DNA from: Campylobacteraceae bacterium
GTDB lineage: Bacteria > Campylobacterota > Campylobacteria > Campylobacterales > Campylobacteraceae
DNA: 13,626 bases
Direction: 5' to 3'
NCBI GenBank assembly: GCA_012521935.1
Contig: JAAYLJ010000131.1
Coordinates: 1-13,626 of the forward strand
Below, piece after piece: positions 7,562 through 13,626 of this stretch. A program made the position numbers and the translations under genes. Each line of letters opens with the position of its first letter. The stretch's first letter is position 1. Under the pieces are notes generated by a model, which saw only the letters and a list, made by a program, of their open reading frames with translations, did no database searches and had not been told where the DNA came from.

Positions 7562-9535
7562 TTATTTTGTCTTAAATTCTGAGAGCATTTGAGTCATCTC
7601 ATCTGCTAACTCTTTAGTGTTTTTAGCCACTCTTGCCGCAACTTCTGCCTCTTCTTTATTAGATGAAGCTAGCTTTTGTATATCTTCAATTTTATTTACA
7701 AAGTTATCCATTCTTTTTGCACTATCTTCAATTGAGCTAGCAGTAATAGTCATGCTTCTAGCAGCATTTTGCATTCTATCACTCACACTCTCAACCTCAA
7801 CTCTTACCGCATCACTTTGCTCTACTAACCCCTCTACATTAGTTGCATTTGCATTCATCTCTTCACTTGCATTTGCGATTGATTGGGTTATGACACTTAT
7901 GTTTGCATTTATCTCTACAAGTGATTTTTGAGTATTTTCAGCTAATTTTCTAACTTCATCCGCAACAACGGCAAATCCTCTTCCATGCTCTCCTGCGCGC
8001 GCTGCTTCAATGGCAGCATTGAGGGCTAGAAGGTTTGTTTGATCTGCTATATCTCCAATTACTTCTAAAACAGTTCTAACATTTTCTGCATCCTCACTAA
8101 GTCTTGTTAATTTATGGGCTAACTCTATTTCAGATTCAGAATTTTTATTTATCTGTTCTATTGTTTTTTCAACAAGAGCTTTTGAGTATTGAAGCTTTTC
8201 ATTAGCTTCAAGCATTTCATTCATAGTGTTTTTTGCCTCTTTAGAAGAGCTTAAAAGAGCGGTTTTTAGCAGGTTTGCCTCTTGAGAGTTTTGGGTTAGT
8301 ATTTGGGCTTCTTCATTTATGTTTGACTCAATTTTTTCAAAAGAACTGTTAAGCTCATATGCAACTTTTGCATTCTCATCAGCTCCTGATTGAGCTCTAA
8401 CTATCAAGGAGTTTAAACTCTTTACAAAAGCACCAAGTGAGTCATAAATGCCTTTAAAATCATCTTCGCCCTCTCTTGAAACTTCTGTTGCTAAATCTTT
8501 AGAATCTGAAACATTTAAGATGGTATCTTCTAAGCCTTTTACTCTTTTTTGAATATCTCTTGAAATGATAAAGCCAAAAAGAAGTGAAAATATTATAATT
8601 CCAGCCCCAATGAAGGCATCAAACAAAGCAGTAGAGGTAAAATTATCCATAATCTTATCAACCTCTTTGCTTATCTCATCATCAACCTCTTTTAAAAGAT
8701 TTATCTTCTTAGTTATAGTTGCAAACCAATACTCAGCATTAACGCCAAAGCCACCTGTACTAGCATTATCTATGGCGATTTGCCTCATCCTCTCAACATC
8801 TTTAATGGAGCTATCTTTCATAGCTTGATTGTAAGCGTTTCTTAAATTAGCGCTAGCATTATCTAAAAAAGCGTCCATATACGCATCTTGCTCAGCTACA
8901 AGTTTAATAAACCTTACAAACATCCCTGGAGCAAAACCATCAGCCCCAAAAGTACCACTTAAAACAGCCCTTTCTATCCCAGCTCTCTCTTTTGATTTTA
9001 AAAAAGCAGTATATGCAACTAAGGTTTTACTCATCCCATTCTCAGGCGATAATCTTCCTGCAAATGCGGTTAATTCAAGCATTCTAGTGTTCATATCTGT
9101 GTACCAAGAGACTACTTCAGGCACTGTAATGCCAAGTGAGAGCACTCTTTCTCTCATACTAGGTATATTTTCTAAATCTTTATCTAACTCTTTGACTTTA
9201 TCGATAAACTCTTTAGGAAATTGACTAAAGTTTGCATTTTTCATAAATATTTTATATGAGCTTAATTTTCTATCTGTTAATTTATGTTGTTCTTTTAAAA
9301 TATCGTTAAACTGAGTCCCTTTACTACCTACAAAACCAGAGCTTGAACCTCTTTCTTTTTGAGTTTCATGGATTAAAAAAGAGATCTCTTTACTCATGTT
9401 TGCTAATACATAAACGGTATCTAATCTAGTTTTAAATTCAAAATCATCTTTAACCTTTGTAGTTGTTAAATAAAAAAGTCCCAAAAGCGGAACAACGGTT
9501 AAGGCTATAAGTTTGCTTTTTATACTCTTTAACAT
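7562..9535 (-). CDS. Methyl-accepting chemotaxis protein with periplasmic NIT-type sensor domain
   Basis: 657 residues from ATG 9535 (GTG at 9538 is also possible; AAGGA lies 9 or 6 bases upstream respectively). Membrane helices at about 7-26 and 307-326 enclose a large helical periplasmic domain (about 30-300). It has the two arginine-bearing elements of the nitrate- and nitrite-sensing (NIT) family: HETQKERGSSSG (56-67) and KSKERAGIERAVLSG (180-194). A HAMP linker (about 327-380), coiled coil and the conserved signalling tip (498-533) follow. Nitrate or nitrite as ligand is inferred from the family and from the nearby NO reductase; NIT domains may bind other small anions. It has its own TATAAT promoter and a terminator, so it is probably a single-gene transcript. 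No CZB domain and no C-terminal CheR-binding pentapeptide. Confidence 0.88.
   Translation of the reverse strand: MLKSIKSKLIALTVVPLLGLFYLTTTKVKDDFEFKTRLDTVYVLANMSKEISFLIHETQKERGSSSGFVGSKGTQFNDILKEQHKLTDRKLSSYKIFMKNANFSQFPKEFIDKVKELDKDLENIPSMRERVLSLGITVPEVVSWYTDMNTRMLELTAFAGRLSPENGMSKTLVAYTAFLKSKERAGIERAVLSGTFGADGFAPGMFVRFIKLVAEQDAYMDAFLDNASANLRNAYNQAMKDSSIKDVERMRQIAIDNASTGGFGVNAEYWFATITKKINLLKEVDDEISKEVDKIMDNFTSTALFDAFIGAGIIIFSLLFGFIISRDIQKRVKGLEDTILNVSDSKDLATEVSREGEDDFKGIYDSLGAFVKSLNSLIVRAQSGADENAKVAYELNSSFEKIESNINEEAQILTQNSQEANLLKTALLSSSKEAKNTMNEMLEANEKLQYSKALVEKTIEQINKNSESEIELAHKLTRLSEDAENVRTVLEVIGDIADQTNLLALNAAIEAARAGEHGRGFAVVADEVRKLAENTQKSLVEINANISVITQSIANASEEMNANATNVEGLVEQSDAVRVEVESVSDRMQNAARSMTITASSIEDSAKRMDNFVNKIEDIQKLASSNKEEAEVAARVAKNTKELADEMTQMLSEFKTK
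7937..8044 (-). repeat. Conserved chemoreceptor-tip tract (copy 2 of 3)
   Basis: 108 bases encoding the receptor tip. Related tracts lie at 1646-1753 and 9991-10098, all in the same orientation; long stretches, including one around CTCCTGCGCGCGC, are identical between copies 2 and 3. This reflects protein conservation plus possible gene conversion; the three tracts are homologous coding sequence, not a mobile repeat. Confidence 0.75.
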
Positions 9536-9580
9536 CACTATTAATCCTTACATTTAAGATTATTTTTATATTTGAGCGCC

Positions 9581-9586
9581 ATTATA
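9581..9586 (-). promoter_or_regulatory. -10 box of the NIT-receptor promoter
   Basis: Perfect TATAAT on the minus strand inside TTACTATATAATGG, about 45 bases from the ATG. The -35 area is not canonical and is occupied by one arm of an inverted repeat (9586-9610). Confidence 0.65.
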
Positions 9587-9610
9587 TAGTAATTTTATCG
9601 TCATTACTAT
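9586..9610. repeat. Inverted repeat at the NIT-receptor promoter (operator candidate)
   Basis: 8-bp arms ATAGTAAT (9586-9593) and ATTACTAT (9603-9610) separated by 9 bases, starting at the edge of the -10 box and running upstream. Geometry suits a dimeric regulator that would block or assist RNA polymerase. A short dyad TGACT-AA-AGTCA follows at 9610-9621, over the upstream receptor stop. The regulator is unknown. Confidence 0.45.
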
Positions 9611-9618
9611 GACTAAAG

Positions 9619-10767
9619 TCAAGAAAAGTGGGAGATAGACTCTTGCAAAGACTCTTTATTTGAGGCTAATCCTTCCATTGTCTTCTCAAGCTTTTTGACT
9701 GACTTAGTACTCTCCTTTGAATGAGATTGTAACTCTTTGATGATCTTTACCAAAAGATCAGTCTGATCCTTTGCATAGTTTGCATCTGATTTGATATTTC
9801 CAGAAGACTCAACGCTAGAATCTATGGAAAATCTCAACTTTTGTGTTCCATCTTTTGCCTTTTTTGCAATAGTTAAAACCTCTTTTACATGCTCACTGTT
9901 TTTAGTAATGGTGTCTTTATTCTCTTTTACCGCCTCAATAATGGCTTTAGTGTTGTTGCTTATATTATCTACATTTTCTTGAGTGTGTTCAGCTAACTTT
10001 CTAACCTCATCTGCAACAACAGCAAATCCTCTTCCATGCTCTCCTGCGCGCGCTGCTTCAATGGCAGCATTAAGTGCAAGGAGGTTTGTCTCATCTGCAA
10101 TATCTTCAATGATTGAGAGTATTTGTGCAATAGCTCTTGCCTCGCTACTAAGTCTTTCTAAAGAGAGGGCAATCCTCTCTTCATTTTCACTAGCAGTTTC
10201 CACCGCCTGCCAAACCTCTTCAACTATCTTTGTATTTAACTCAAGCAAGTTAATGGCTTCTTTCATATTTTTTTCATTTTTTAAAGCTTCATTTACAAAG
10301 TTTTGAATCTTTAAAAGTATATCCTCACTTGCTGCAATGGTTTGATTTAAGGCTACTTCCTCTTTATCTTTTGTCATTATTAGGGTTTTAAATATAGCTT
10401 CAAGCTCTTCAAGAGTTTTAGAGATGGCATCAGTTCCATTTGTCACATCTTTGGCGGTTTCGCCTATCCTAGTTTTGAAAAAAGATATGGCACTTAAAGT
10501 CTCTTTTGCTTCACTATTAAATGAAGTGTTTACCTCTATATTTCTTTTTAAATTCAAGTTTCTTAGCTCATTTATCATCTTTTTGCTAAGCTCAACTCCC
10601 CATCTTTTCTCATCCATATCATGCCAAAGCAAAATAGCTGCAAGAGCGTACTGGACTAATGAGCTATAAAGTGATTCTGTTAGAAAATAGCCATTTGCTA
10701 CTAAAGCAACAATGCCAACTATGTGCACGCTTCTCATTCTAAAATATAGTGATTTGAATTTACTCAT
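9619..10767 (-). CDS. Methyl-accepting chemotaxis protein with membrane-hairpin input only
   Basis: 382 residues. Two membrane helices (about 13-29 and 33-48) joined by about 4 residues leave no periplasmic sensor domain, and there is no clear PAS, HAMP or CZB domain. From about residue 60 the protein is coiled coil, with the conserved signalling tip at 224-259. It should join the same receptor array as the other two, because the tips are nearly identical. Possible input is a partner protein, the membrane state, or a cofactor: H15 and H49 both sit near the cytoplasmic end of the hairpin (inference only). ATG with GGAG 6 bases upstream. It is transcribed away from the small membrane-protein gene at 10993, and 83 bases separate its stop from the next receptor's ATG. 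Confidence 0.85.
   Translation of the reverse strand: MSKFKSLYFRMRSVHIVGIVALVANGYFLTESLYSSLVQYALAAILLWHDMDEKRWGVELSKKMINELRNLNLKRNIEVNTSFNSEAKETLSAISFFKTRIGETAKDVTNGTDAISKTLEELEAIFKTLIMTKDKEEVALNQTIAASEDILLKIQNFVNEALKNEKNMKEAINLLELNTKIVEEVWQAVETASENEERIALSLERLSSEARAIAQILSIIEDIADETNLLALNAAIEAARAGEHGRGFAVVADEVRKLAEHTQENVDNISNNTKAIIEAVKENKDTITKNSEHVKEVLTIAKKAKDGTQKLRFSIDSSVESSGNIKSDANYAKDQTDLLVKIIKELQSHSKESTKSVKKLEKTMEGLASNKESLQESISHFS
9991..10098 (-). repeat. Conserved chemoreceptor-tip tract (copy 3 of 3)
   Basis: Same 36-codon block as at 7937-8044, in direct orientation about 2 kb away. Differences between these two copies are mostly single bases at codon third positions. See the entry at 7937. 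Confidence 0.75.
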
Positions 10768-10793
10768 TGTGTGCTCCGCTATTTTTTAACTCA

Positions 10794-10799
10794 AATATA
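10794..10799 (-). promoter_or_regulatory. Possible -10 of the hairpin-only receptor gene
   Basis: TATATT on the minus strand about 26 bases before the ATG, with no clear -35. Other AT-rich hexamers nearby could serve, so this is tentative. Confidence 0.35.
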
Positions 10800-10844
10800 T
10801 CCAAACAGGACTAAAACACTCCTAAACACTTTAATTTAAAGTTT

Positions 10845-10868
10845 TAAAAAAGCTTGCCTGCTTTTTTA
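10845..10868. repeat. Hairpin in the divergent intergenic region
   Basis: 9-bp inverted repeat (TAAAAAAGC and its complement) around the 6-base loop TTGCCT. Only two base pairs are G-C. Read on either strand it ends in a run of T, like a weak bidirectional terminator, although no known gene ends here. The palindrome CTTTAATTTAAAG (10829-10841) lies beside it. The rest of 10768-10992 holds two outward promoters and a tandem GATTATAT (10900-10915). Confidence 0.45.
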
Positions 10869-10959
10869 TTTTAACTCCCAATTTTTGCAGCAACTCTTAG
10901 ATTATATGATTATATCTATTAGCAGTAGATTAAATATTTTTTTAGTTTTATTTAAATAC

Positions 10960-10965
10960 TATACA
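10960..10965 (+). promoter_or_regulatory. -10 box of the small membrane-protein gene
   Basis: TATACA preceded by the T-rich tract TTTTTTTAGTTTTATTTAAA, a good match to the Campylobacterota housekeeping promoter. It is about 27 bases from the ATG at 10993. Confidence 0.55.
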
Positions 10966-10992
10966 CTTGTAGTAATTGAAAAGGTATTCAAA

Positions 10993-11202
10993 ATGAGCCG
11001 TAAATTTGAAAAATTTGGAATCTTACTTGTTTGCATCGGAGTTTTAACTCTAATTGTTTTAGCTTTGGTTTTTTCGTCACTTTTTAGTGAATATGAGTTT
11101 GCAACAGGTGCAGGATTTTTTGGAACTGTGGGAGTTGGCGCAATATTTTTATACATTATAGATGTTAAAAATAGGCCACAAGAGTTATCTCAAGAGGATT
11201 AA
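10993..11202 (+). CDS. Small two-helix membrane protein of unknown function
   Basis: 69 residues starting MSRKFEKFG, with AAAAGG 8 bases before the ATG. An in-frame ATG at 10885 would add 36 residues but lies upstream of the likely promoter, so it is not used. Two hydrophobic segments (about 8-30 and 36-54) flank a short loop with two Glu; both ends are charged and probably cytoplasmic. The glycines in the second helix (FFGTVGVGA) suggest tight packing against another helix. It is the only plus-strand gene, divergent from a receptor and convergent with norZ. I do not recognise the family. A role as accessory subunit or membrane adaptor for a neighbour is possible but not shown. The gene is supported by ribosome site, promoter and terminator. 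Confidence 0.75.
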   Translation: MSRKFEKFGILLVCIGVLTLIVLALVFSSLFSEYEFATGAGFFGTVGVGAIFLYIIDVKNRPQELSQED

Positions 11203-11215
11203 ATCCTCTTGAGAT
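11187..11215. terminator. Bidirectional terminator between the small gene and norZ; the loop is a stop codon
   Basis: Perfect 13-bp stem (ATCTCAAGAGGAT, 11187-11199, and its complement 11203-11215) whose 3-base loop is the TAA stop codon of the small gene (11200-11202). On the plus strand it is followed by GTAAATTAATTTTTT, a good T tract. For the converging norZ transcript it lies 5 bases after the stop but lacks a T tail, so termination is surer on the plus strand. Confidence 0.82.
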
Positions 11216-11220
11216 GTAAA

Positions 11221-13443
11221 TTAATTTTTTGCTTTTGCAAAATAGATTTTTTGCACTAAATCATAAAATGCAACTGATCCACCAATAATCATCAAGCTAT
11301 CTGGGATAATTCTAACCCACATCCATCCAATCATCGGCTCAAGCGTCTCTCTTAATCTTGCAACATAGTATCCATACTCAAATGCAACTTGAGATTGATG
11401 GAAACCTATGATGATAGTAGGAAGTGCATATAAAAGTACTCCTATTGTAAGTAGCCAAAAGCCCCATTTACTCAAAGTTTCATTCCACTCTAAATTCTTT
11501 GCCAAAGCATTTGCTCTTGCTGTCATATAGATAAAAGCGTAGCTTATGTATCCAAAAGCTCCTAGCATTGCTATATGAGCGTGAGGCATAATTAGATAAG
11601 TTCCATGAGAGTAATAGCCTATGGTTGGAGTATTTATCACCATTCCAAGCCAACCAGCTCCAAACCAGTTTAAAAATGCTGATCCAGCAAGCCATAAAAA
11701 TGGAACTCCCCAAACAAAAGTTTTTCCTTGGTTTTTAATGTCATAGTGCTGCTTTAGCGCTTCAAGCATTAAAATCACAAGTGGTAGTGGCTCAAGAGCG
11801 GAGAATATCCCACCAATTGCAATCCAATACTCATCTGCACCTTGCCACCAGTAGTGGTGTCCTACTCCTAAAGTTCCTGTTGCAATTACAAGTAGTATTT
11901 CAAAAAGCATAATCTTTTCTGCAACACTTCTTTTAACTAACCCAAGTGCAACAGCTAAATAGGCTAAAACTCCTGCTGCAAAAAGCTCAAAAGTAAGCTC
12001 TACCCAAAGGTGAACAACCCACCATCTATAGTAATCATCCACTGTAAAGTTTGGAATTATATTATGCAGTGGCATCATTCCAGCAATATAAAGAGTCGCT
12101 ATGCCAAATGCTGACCAAATGATAGTTCCAACTAAGATGTCATTTTTAGCTCTTCTAACAGTTGAGTAAACCATTCCAAACCAAAGAACTAATCCAACTA
12201 AAAGCCCTATATCCCAAACTCTTCCAAGCTCAAGATACTCTCTTCCCTCGCTTCCAAACCAAAACCAAACATCTCTTAAGTTTCCAGTTGATCCTAAATA
12301 TATTCCTATGAGTCCACCGCCACCAACTACTAAAAGAGCAACCCATAAAACATCAACTAATTTTGGAAATCTTAAATCTTTTCCAGCAACTAAAGGAGCT
12401 ATCAAAAGCCCACCAACTAGCCAACCAACTGCTACCCAAATTATGGCTAAGTTTAAATGAAGTTGTCTTACAACATTAAAAGGTAACCACTCTTGTGGAA
12501 TTAAAAAGTTATCAGCTGGATTTGCGTAAATATGGGCTAAATATCCACCAAGAATCAGCTGTAACATACTAAAAAGTGCCACAATTGGGACATATTTTAG
12601 TAATTTTTCTTGTGATGGGAAAAGTGAGCTAATTTTAAGCGGCTCAGCTAATTTTTCAGTGCTTCCTTTCTTTTCTTTTACTAAATACTCATAAACTAAA
12701 TACATTACAAGAATTGTCGCAGGCCAAAGGAGCAGCCATTCCCAAAGAGTGACTTTATGAACTTCCCAAGTTAAATCTTGATCTATTAAAGGCTCATTTG
12801 GCCAATTGTTTGACCATGTTCTATCAGTTCCAGGCCTAATTGAAGTTGCAACCATTTGAGACCAGTCAAAAAATGCTGTGATTAGCTTGGCTTCATCTGG
12901 CCTTATGACCCCACCTCTCCAAGCCCAGTCATGGTTTCCATTAACTAAAAAATCAACCATATATTCTTGATTTGCTTCGTAAGCTTTAGCAGAAGCATCA
13001 CTATAAACTACTGCTCCATCACTCATTTTTGTAGATCTAATATCTTTAATGACAAGCGATTTTACAAAAGACTTTTCAGGCTCACTTAAACTGTCCATCT
13101 TTTTACCAAAGTGCTCTTGCCCATAATAGTCATACAAAAATAGTACTCTTTTGTGCATAAACTCTGTTGTAAAATCTGGCCCTAAATACGCGCCCATTCC
13201 AAGCAGTGTTCCATAGTTCATCAAACCAAACTGTTGGAAATTCCCCTTACCTAAGGTTATATCATCATAAGTATAGAGTGTTTTTCCACTTTGACTTTTG
13301 ACAACTTGAGGTAGTGGCGGAACCTCTTTTGATAAGTTGGCAGTAAAATATATGAGTACAGTAACCATAAATATACCCAATATCCAAAAGCCCCAATATA
13401 AGCCTTTTCGGCTCATGACTCGCTCCATCATGCTAGCTGGCAT
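11221..13443 (-). CDS. norZ: Quinol-dependent nitric oxide reductase (qNOR), divergent quinol site
   Basis: 740 residues, close to the usual 750-770. It reduces 2 NO to N2O and water at a heme b3/non-heme iron centre in the inner membrane, with quinol as donor. An N-terminal helix (about 16-34) and periplasmic domain (PPLPQVV, GPDFTTEFMH) mark the single-subunit form; a multi-helix catalytic domain follows. By motif: H329 low-spin heme; H478, H529 and H530 iron-B ligands; E482 and E551 catalytic acids; H621 and H623 heme ligands. Oddities: the quinol-site motif usual in qNOR (AHYxVE, Glu332 in Geobacillus) reads AHIYAN, so Glu is replaced by Asn308; and HLWVEG reads HLWVEL. The double His is kept, which argues against a NO dismutase. 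ATG with AAGGAG 5 bases upstream. Likely role: NO detoxification or the last step of respiratory nitrite reduction to N2O. Confidence 0.92.
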   Translation of the reverse strand: MPASMMERVMSRKGLYWGFWILGIFMVTVLIYFTANLSKEVPPLPQVVKSQSGKTLYTYDDITLGKGNFQQFGLMNYGTLLGMGAYLGPDFTTEFMHKRVLFLYDYYGQEHFGKKMDSLSEPEKSFVKSLVIKDIRSTKMSDGAVVYSDASAKAYEANQEYMVDFLVNGNHDWAWRGGVIRPDEAKLITAFFDWSQMVATSIRPGTDRTWSNNWPNEPLIDQDLTWEVHKVTLWEWLLLWPATILVMYLVYEYLVKEKKGSTEKLAEPLKISSLFPSQEKLLKYVPIVALFSMLQLILGGYLAHIYANPADNFLIPQEWLPFNVVRQLHLNLAIIWVAVGWLVGGLLIAPLVAGKDLRFPKLVDVLWVALLVVGGGGLIGIYLGSTGNLRDVWFWFGSEGREYLELGRVWDIGLLVGLVLWFGMVYSTVRRAKNDILVGTIIWSAFGIATLYIAGMMPLHNIIPNFTVDDYYRWWVVHLWVELTFELFAAGVLAYLAVALGLVKRSVAEKIMLFEILLVIATGTLGVGHHYWWQGADEYWIAIGGIFSALEPLPLVILMLEALKQHYDIKNQGKTFVWGVPFLWLAGSAFLNWFGAGWLGMVINTPTIGYYSHGTYLIMPHAHIAMLGAFGYISYAFIYMTARANALAKNLEWNETLSKWGFWLLTIGVLLYALPTIIIGFHQSQVAFEYGYYVARLRETLEPMIGWMWVRIIPDSLMIIGGSVAFYDLVQKIYFAKAKN

Positions 13444-13464
13444 TGAAACTCCTTTTTGATTTTG

Positions 13465-13499
13465 CTACTTTAAAGTAGTATATAAGATTTAGAAAATCT
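13465..13499. promoter_or_regulatory. norZ promoter with two dyads (operator candidates)
   Basis: The -10-like TATACT (minus strand, 13482-13477) lies between two dyads: the 14-base perfect palindrome CTACTTTAAAGTAG (13465-13478) over the -10 and start point, and AGATTT-AGA-AAATCT (13485-13499) just upstream. A third palindrome, CCTTAAGG, is at 13509-13516. Such density suggests control by one or more dimeric regulators, reasonable for an NO-responsive gene. No canonical FNR or NssR box was seen. Confidence 0.5.
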
Positions 13500-13626
13500 C
13501 ATATAGCGCCTTAAGGTTTTTTATTAAATAGGTTTAAAAACTGCTAAAAACATAATAGTAATTGTTAAAAATGAGTAAAAATAGATTGGAAAATTGAAAC
13601 TTTTCTCTTTAGTATTAATCTTTTTA
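13500..13626. other. AT-rich upstream region without a gene
   Basis: Beyond the norZ promoter dyads I see no supported ORF, RNA or terminator up to the window edge; short frames such as one at 13571 stop within ten codons. Confidence 0.6.

Noticed and set aside
9600..9609. TCATTACTA shared with the frdC leader (6595-6587)
   Set aside because: 9 bases in AT-rich DNA, opposite strand and different position relative to -10; not convincing as a common site.
9983..10306. Plus-strand ORF of 107 codons inside a chemoreceptor gene
   Set aside because: Its Ala/Ser-rich product is what the complement of a receptor coiled coil gives; other plus-strand frames within the receptor genes (for example at 7617 and 10424) have the same origin.
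10900..10915. Tandem GATTATAT repeat as a regulatory or phase-variable repeat
   Set aside because: Only two units in AT-rich DNA; chance is likely.
10885..10992. 36-residue N-terminal extension of the small membrane protein
   Set aside because: It would place the likely promoter inside the gene, and the ATG at 10993 has the better ribosome site and a typical MSRK start.
11221..13443. NO dismutase instead of NO reductase
   Set aside because: The iron-B histidines, including the double His at 529-530, and the catalytic Glu482 are kept, while dismutases change this site. The quinol-site change alone is not enough.
1..13626. tRNA/rRNA genes, CRISPR array, insertion sequence, riboswitch
   Set aside because: No tRNA cloverleaf, spaced repeats, transposase or terminal repeats, or known riboswitch pattern was seen on either strand.

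Overview
The window is AT-rich bacterial DNA that reads as a Campylobacterota chromosome, most likely order Campylobacterales. FrdA, FrdB and FrdC keep the length, the gene order C-A-B and nearly every cofactor residue of the Wolinella succinogenes/Campylobacter enzyme. The order lgt-frdC-frdA-frdB followed by a dynamin-like GTPase matches what I recall of Campylobacter jejuni (Cj0407-Cj0411). I could not run a search, so genus is not assigned.

Layout, right to left, because all genes but one are on the minus strand: norZ-type quinol-dependent nitric oxide reductase (13443-11221); a convergent 69-residue two-helix membrane protein on the plus strand (10993-11202); a chemoreceptor with only a membrane hairpin as input (10767-9619); a chemoreceptor with a periplasmic nitrate/nitrite-sensing-type (NIT) domain (9535-7562); lgt (7466-6636); frdCAB (6550-3068); a PAS protein of the CetB/Aer type (3011-2505), overlapping a membrane-anchored chemoreceptor that ends in a CZB zinc-binding domain (2533-1082); and, 4 bases on, a dynamin-like GTPase cut by the window edge (1077-1). 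No gene-free stretch exceeds 300 bases. The longest are 10768-10992, a divergent promoter region with a hairpin, and 13444-13626, the norZ promoter region.

Two anaerobic respiratory enzymes, fumarate reductase and NO reductase, are interleaved with three chemoreceptors and a flavin-type PAS sensor. The simplest reading is a cluster where electron acceptors are used and cells also steer by respiratory or redox state. In C. jejuni, as I recall it, frdB is followed directly by the GTPase gene. Here the PAS/receptor pair lies between them, behind a strong terminator that overlaps the frdB stop codon.

The points most worth checking are: the PAS plus CZB receptor pair, with one zinc ligand changed from His to Tyr; a NO reductase with changes at the quinol site and next to the catalytic Glu; an 8-mer (CTACTTTA or its complement) placed near the putative -10 of the frdC, PAS and norZ promoters; and two terminators built into the ends of coding regions, one with the stop codon as the hairpin loop.
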